Shown in pieces: positions 29,499 to 33,323 of a DNA stretch of 33,323 nucleotides. The notes beneath the pieces are model-generated. The model was not told the DNA's origin. It worked only from the letters and a program-made list of their open reading frames with translations, and ran no database searches. The stretch comes from Magnetococcales bacterium. Its GTDB lineage: Bacteria; Pseudomonadota; Magnetococcia; Magnetococcales; DC0425bin3. The stretch spans positions 1 to 33,323 of the forward strand of contig JADGCO010000048.1 in the NCBI GenBank assembly GCA_015228935.1. The letters run 5' to 3'. The position numbers and the translations under genes are program-made. How positions within the stretch are numbered: position 1 is the stretch's first letter; every line of letters starts with the position of its first letter.

Positions 29499-31103
29499 AT
29501 GATGACTCGATCTACATCCTCCATTCACGTCGGTTTGCTGGGATTGGAGGCAACGGGGGTAACCGACAGGAGTGTTGCCCTGGATATCGCACACGCGATT
29601 TGCCTCGAAGCAGGGTTCAACATTGCGTTCCATTTGGACCTCGCTTTCGATGATGGTGCAAAAGTGTGGAACGCAGTTTCGCGGACGGCAATGTTGGATG
29701 CCATTCTCATCTGTCTCAGACCTACGGCCGCTTTGTTGCTGGGTAATCTACAGGAAGCACTAAATTCCCGTTTGACCGCCGGTCTTTCTGATCCATTGGT
29801 GGCCTTTGGCGGTCCTACAGTTCTCTGTGCCTACCATGAGATCGCGCAGAATTTTTCCAAGGCGTTCGTCTGGTCAGGGACGGTGGAAGAGGGATTTCCT
29901 CATTTTCTAAAGGTGTTATACAAACGGTTCTCCCATGCAATGGTTACGGACGAATCCAGGAGGTCCATGAGAACCGTTACAAAACACTTTGCAATGCCGG
30001 TCCAACACTCCACTGAACGATGTGTACGATATGGTGGAAGCATCTGGATCGAAGCCAGTCGGGGATGTCACCAGAAGTGCAATTTTTGCATCATGTCAAA
30101 CGATCAAGCCTTATCAAAATGGATCCCCAGACCGTTGGAAGACCTGTTCGACGAAATCGCGACGATCAAAGATCAATTCGGCGTAGGGTATTTCAGTTTT
30201 TCCGATCTTTCAGCATTTGAAACCAGGGAATACACACAAGCGTTTCTCGACGAATACCGACGCAGAAACATGACATTCTCTTTTCGTTGCGATATGCGCT
30301 TGGCAACGGTAAGAAACCTGGGAAACAAGCTTCTTGAACTCCGGGATGCCGGGCTCAGTTCTGTATACGTCGGGATTGAAACTTTGGTTCCAGAATTTCA
30401 ACTTGTTTATGGAAAACAGTACCCCGGAAAAGAGGCCATTGACCATCTCCTCTCCATCGATATTTTGGTATCCGCCGGCATCATTATGCTGGATCCACTC
30501 TACTCACCTGAAGATTTTCGCTGCCAAGTCGAAGGCGTTCTCCGAGAGAATTTACTTCCTTTAATCGCTACCCCTTTCAAAACTACTAGAGTACAAAAAG
30601 GTACCAGGTATGAAATATTGGCAAGAAATCATGGGATACTTGGGGATTTGTTGCCAAATCTCTGTGATTATTCTTATCGGTGCCTGGATCAAAAAATGGA
30701 AATCGTCCGCCAGATCATGGAGTTTTTTCATCAAACGACCAAACATATCTATTATAATCCCTATATTGAAGGACAGATCCGCCAAGCCCGACTTAATGAT
30801 AACTTTGTGGCCCGTCTGCACGGCATTTCGGTGAGATACAAGGAAATCCAAATGAAGTTGCTCCATCATTTGGCCAGGATTGTTACCGAAAATTCCAGTA
30901 TGGACGGCATTCTGAAAAAATCACTGGATGCTGCCGACATGTTTGCCAAGGAACGTAAGGAGGTATTTGCTGTAACAGCCAAAAATTACGAGCAGTTATT
31001 GGTAGATGGGATTCCCTATTATCGACTGGATCTTGAGCGATTCATTTCCCTTTATCAGGAGGTTCCCATGTTTGATGCGGACCGGGTCAGGGTTGCCCAG
31101 TGA
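29499..31103 (+). CDS. Radical SAM protein with degenerate cobalamin-binding-like N-terminal domain
   Basis: 534 aa. The radical SAM cluster motif is CHQKCNFC (C190, C194, C197) within SIWIEASRG, followed by a TIM-barrel pattern: SFSDLSAF, FSFRCDMRLA, GLSSVYVGIETL and SAGIIMLDPLY. The first ~150 residues look like the Rossmann domain that binds cobalamin in class B radical SAM enzymes (VGLLGL, LDAILICLRP, AFGGPTVLCAYHEI, VWSGTVEEGFPHFLKVL), but the DxHxxG cobalamin ligand motif is absent. The usual GEGE turn is replaced by SGTVEEG. The C-terminal ~170 residues are helical and unassigned. The stop overlaps the glf start (TGATG), so the two are translationally coupled. The substrate is unknown; a sugar or lipid carrier is a guess. 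Confidence 0.75.
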   Translation: MMTRSTSSIHVGLLGLEATGVTDRSVALDIAHAICLEAGFNIAFHLDLAFDDGAKVWNAVSRTAMLDAILICLRPTAALLLGNLQEALNSRLTAGLSDPLVAFGGPTVLCAYHEIAQNFSKAFVWSGTVEEGFPHFLKVLYKRFSHAMVTDESRRSMRTVTKHFAMPVQHSTERCVRYGGSIWIEASRGCHQKCNFCIMSNDQALSKWIPRPLEDLFDEIATIKDQFGVGYFSFSDLSAFETREYTQAFLDEYRRRNMTFSFRCDMRLATVRNLGNKLLELRDAGLSSVYVGIETLVPEFQLVYGKQYPGKEAIDHLLSIDILVSAGIIMLDPLYSPEDFRCQVEGVLRENLLPLIATPFKTTRVQKGTRYEILARNHGILGDLLPNLCDYSYRCLDQKMEIVRQIMEFFHQTTKHIYYNPYIEGQIRQARLNDNFVARLHGISVRYKEIQMKLLHHLARIVTENSSMDGILKKSLDAADMFAKERKEVFAVTAKNYEQLLVDGIPYYRLDLERFISLYQEVPMFDADRVRVAQ

Positions 31104-32320
31104 TGTTTGAAAACACCCAATGTGTCATCGTAGGTGCAGGTTTCTTTGGTGCGGTCATGGCCGAACGTATTGCCAATGATGCAGAAGAACGGGTTGTTAT
31201 TCTGGAACGCCGCCATCACGTCGGAGGTAACTCTGCATCCGTAATAGACCCAGAGACCAGGATTGAAATCCACTGCCATGGAAGCCACATTTTTCATACC
31301 AGTAATGAATCTGTTTGGCACTATATCACTCAGTTCACTGGATTTAATAATTACCGCCACAAGGTTCTGGCAACACACGCTGGCAAAGTGTACCCGATAC
31401 CAATAAACCTTTCTACAATCAATCGGTTCTACGGTCGTAACTTTACTTCGGAAGAGGCGAGAATGTTCCTTGATGGTGAAATCGACCGGGCATTAAGGTC
31501 TGGAGGGTGTTCGGGTTTTGAAATGGCTTTCCTATCCAAAACCGGTCGGCCATTGTACGAAGCTTTCATCAAAGGCTATACTACCAAGCAATGGGGTGAA
31601 GGTATTGATAAGTTACCAATCGCCATTGCCCAGAGAATTCCGGTGCGATGTAACCATGATGGCAGCTATTTCGATGATAGGTGGCAGGGAATTCCCGTAA
31701 ATGGATATGCCGCTTTGTTTGACCGTTTGCTTCAAAGCGAACGGATTGATTTATATCTCGGTGTCGATTTTTTTAACGTTCAAAGATACATCCCAAAAAA
31801 ATGTCTCATTATCTACAGCGGGGCCTTGGATCGGTTTTTTGGATACAAATATGGCCGCCTGGGCTGGCGATCTCTGAAGTTTTCTTTTGAAACTGTTGCG
31901 AACAATAATGTACAGGATACGGCGGTGATGAACTATCCCGATATTGACGTACCCTACACGCGCATTCACGAGTTTCGTCACTTGCATGCCGAGCGGAGTT
32001 ACGCTTCCAGGTGTTCCATCATCTGTCGTGAATATCCGATGGAGTACGGAACTGAGGACGAACCCTATTATCCAATACGATCCAAGGAAGATATTGAAAA
32101 ACTCTCCAAATATGCAGCAGAACCGGCTGAAAATCATATTTTTGGTGGCAGGCTTGGAAGTTATGCCTATTTGAATATGGACCAGGTCATTGAGCAAGCG
32201 TTGTCGCTCTACGAAAGGAAAGTCAAACCCCGGTTACTGTCACGTAGGAAACCGAGATTGCATGGAATTTTTATAAAGAGAGGGATGGACCCGGGTAGTC
32301 ACAAACTGGTGGCGGAATAG
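31103..32320 (+). CDS. glf: UDP-galactopyranose mutase
   Basis: 405 aa, converts UDP-galactopyranose to UDP-galactofuranose with reduced FAD. Family marks: IVGAGFFGAVMAERIA and ERRHHVGGNS (FAD-binding), HCHGSHIFHTSNESVWHYI, GYTTKQWG, WQGIPVNGY, YSGALDRFFGYKYGRLGWRSLKF, EYPMEYGTEDEPYYPI and IFGGRLGSYAYLNMDQVI near the end. The length is slightly above the usual ~370-400, with a basic C-terminal extension. I used ATG 31103, which overlaps the stop of the radical SAM gene by one base; the GTG at 31100 is the alternative. Galactofuranose is used in O-antigens and other surface glycans, which sets the likely theme of this cluster. Confidence 0.92.
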   Translation: MFENTQCVIVGAGFFGAVMAERIANDAEERVVILERRHHVGGNSASVIDPETRIEIHCHGSHIFHTSNESVWHYITQFTGFNNYRHKVLATHAGKVYPIPINLSTINRFYGRNFTSEEARMFLDGEIDRALRSGGCSGFEMAFLSKTGRPLYEAFIKGYTTKQWGEGIDKLPIAIAQRIPVRCNHDGSYFDDRWQGIPVNGYAALFDRLLQSERIDLYLGVDFFNVQRYIPKKCLIIYSGALDRFFGYKYGRLGWRSLKFSFETVANNNVQDTAVMNYPDIDVPYTRIHEFRHLHAERSYASRCSIICREYPMEYGTEDEPYYPIRSKEDIEKLSKYAAEPAENHIFGGRLGSYAYLNMDQVIEQALSLYERKVKPRLLSRRKPRLHGIFIKRGMDPGSHKLVAE

Positions 32321-32461
32321 GATGGACAATGATCCCAGGCAGTTGCTTTTTTAAACGGGAAGAAATCATTGGCGGGCCAGAAATTTCTTTCGGTTCTTGG
32401 CTTCTATTGTTCTCAAGCGGGTTTTTTCTCCTGACATGTAGATGGTCGAGATGCTAACGCT

Positions 32462-33187
32462 ATGACGCAAAAACGCATTCTGTTGGTCTTCGGAAAATAT
32501 CCCAGGGTTGGCCATGTCAAAACGAGACTGGCACCTGCCATCGGTTTCCCTGCCGCACAGCAGTTATACAAGGCTTTTCTGTCAGACGCGGCTTGCCGCT
32601 TCATTCCACCCCGGGAAGGCCATTGTTATGACGTAAAATGGGTCTATTCACCAAAAGACAGCGACTTTCCTCAAATGATCAGGTCTATGCATAGTCTTTG
32701 TGGTTTTGAAGAAAAAAAGATCGACGCATCTTTGGATTCCATCTTATTCTCCGGTCACGACATAGATGATATCGGCGAAATGCAGATCAATCAGCTTAAA
32801 TGGGCTCGGAATTCCGGTTACGAATCTGTTATTATCATTGGTACCGATTCGCCTCATCATAGCAAGGATACCATCAGCAAGGCATTCGAACGGTTGGAAG
32901 ACAACGACGTTGTCATCGGACCATCAACGGATGGTGGATATTATTTGTTAGGCCTGAGAAACATTTGGGACATCATCGACGGCATCGACATGTCTTCCAG
33001 ACATGTCATCAATAATCTGGTGGCTCGGGCAAACGCCGCAAACAGGAGGGTTGGTTATGTTGAAACAATCACTGACATTGATGATTGGGACGATCTGCAA
33101 GTACTGATCAAAAAAATCTCTCCGAGTCATGGTGAACCATGCCGCAATACATGGAAAACGCTTAAAAAACTTGGCTTGGCGGAATGA
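32462..33187 (+). CDS. TIGR04282-type (DUF2064) glycosyltransferase
   Basis: 241 aa. It shows the nucleotide-sugar-transferase-like opening LLVFGKYPRVGHVKTRLAPAIG, VIIIGTDSPH with the DxD-like metal site, VVIGPSTDGGYYLLGL and the C-terminal VGYVETITDIDDWDDLQ. This family is annotated as a glycosyltransferase with a GT-A-like fold; the donor and acceptor are unknown. It follows glf after 141 bp on the same strand, so a role in the same glycan pathway is plausible but not shown. The ribosome site is weak. Confidence 0.85.
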   Translation: MTQKRILLVFGKYPRVGHVKTRLAPAIGFPAAQQLYKAFLSDAACRFIPPREGHCYDVKWVYSPKDSDFPQMIRSMHSLCGFEEKKIDASLDSILFSGHDIDDIGEMQINQLKWARNSGYESVIIIGTDSPHHSKDTISKAFERLEDNDVVIGPSTDGGYYLLGLRNIWDIIDGIDMSSRHVINNLVARANAANRRVGYVETITDIDDWDDLQVLIKKISPSHGEPCRNTWKTLKKLGLAE

Positions 33188-33269
33188 AAAAGGGTAGTGC
33201 CTTCGTTTGGTTGATTTCGCTCAAACAGCCATACCAAACTCAAACCGGTTGATAAAAAGGCCGATTACA

Positions 33270-33323
33270 ATGTCATGCATAAGAATCGACCTGGAAAAGC
33301 AAATGGTCCTGCGTGCCAGTCTC
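33270..33323 (+). CDS. Possible start of a gene running off the right edge
   Basis: ATG at 33270 with AAAAGG 8 nt upstream opens a frame that stays open for the 18 codons available (SCIRIDLEKQMVLRASL). It is too short to judge the product. Confidence 0.3.
   Translation, partial: MSCIRIDLEKQMVLRASL

Overview
The window reads as chromosome from a Gram-negative, probably sulfur-oxidising proteobacterium. The evidence is a dsrA-dsrB-dsrL operon (siroheme sulfite reductase plus its NAD(P)H-linked DsrL partner), Sec- and Tat-type export signals, a periplasmic-type beta carbonic anhydrase and a YejAB peptide importer. Most core genes look GC-rich. Several short stretches (about 4.9-6.97 kb, 20.9-22.0 kb, 27.4-28.7 kb) are clearly AT-rich and carry accessory genes. 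A Magnetococcales- or alphaproteobacterium-like host is my guess, not something the sequence proves.

Layout from left to right. 1-3342 (minus): a partial PD-(D/E)XK-like protein, then yejB and yejA without yejE or yejF. 3524-4904 (plus): the MEMO-like and AMMECR1-domain proteins of the AmmeMemoRadiSam set. 4906-6609: an AT-rich XRE/ImmA-like plus PIN-like pair (toxin-antitoxin type) bracketed by two copies of the last ~100 bp of the AMMECR1 gene. 6972-9485: a membrane hybrid histidine kinase. 9490-12376 (minus): a membrane-anchored GH13 amylase with a Pro/Thr repeat linker, followed by the stump of an AAA ATPase gene. 12716-17038 (plus): dsrABL behind a 339-bp leader holding a perfect dyad. 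17337-18632: an EAL/YkuI-like c-di-GMP protein with a strong terminator. 18979-22025 (minus): a SAM methyltransferase, a membrane retropepsin-like protease and two small secreted proteins of unknown function. 22022-26189 (minus): an AddA-like helicase-nuclease and a Tat-exported carbonic anhydrase. 26552-27139: a hypothetical protein with an internal duplication. 27522-28547: an FRG-domain protein. 28698-33187 (plus): a TylF-like methyltransferase, a radical SAM protein with a degenerate cobalamin-type N-terminus, UDP-galactopyranose mutase and a DUF2064 glycosyltransferase, which look like a small surface-glycan or glycoconjugate locus. A further gene may start at 33270.

How they fit together: DsrAB oxidises stored or persulfidic sulfur to sulfite and DsrL passes the electrons to NAD(P); the usual dsrEFHC, dsrMKJOP and dsrN genes are not in the window. 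The two most unusual parts are the ImmA/PIN module flanked by the duplicated AMMECR1 gene end, whose two copies differ mostly by synonymous changes, and the four-gene glf cluster with an atypical radical SAM enzyme. No rRNA, tRNA, CRISPR array, integrase or transposase gene was recognised.
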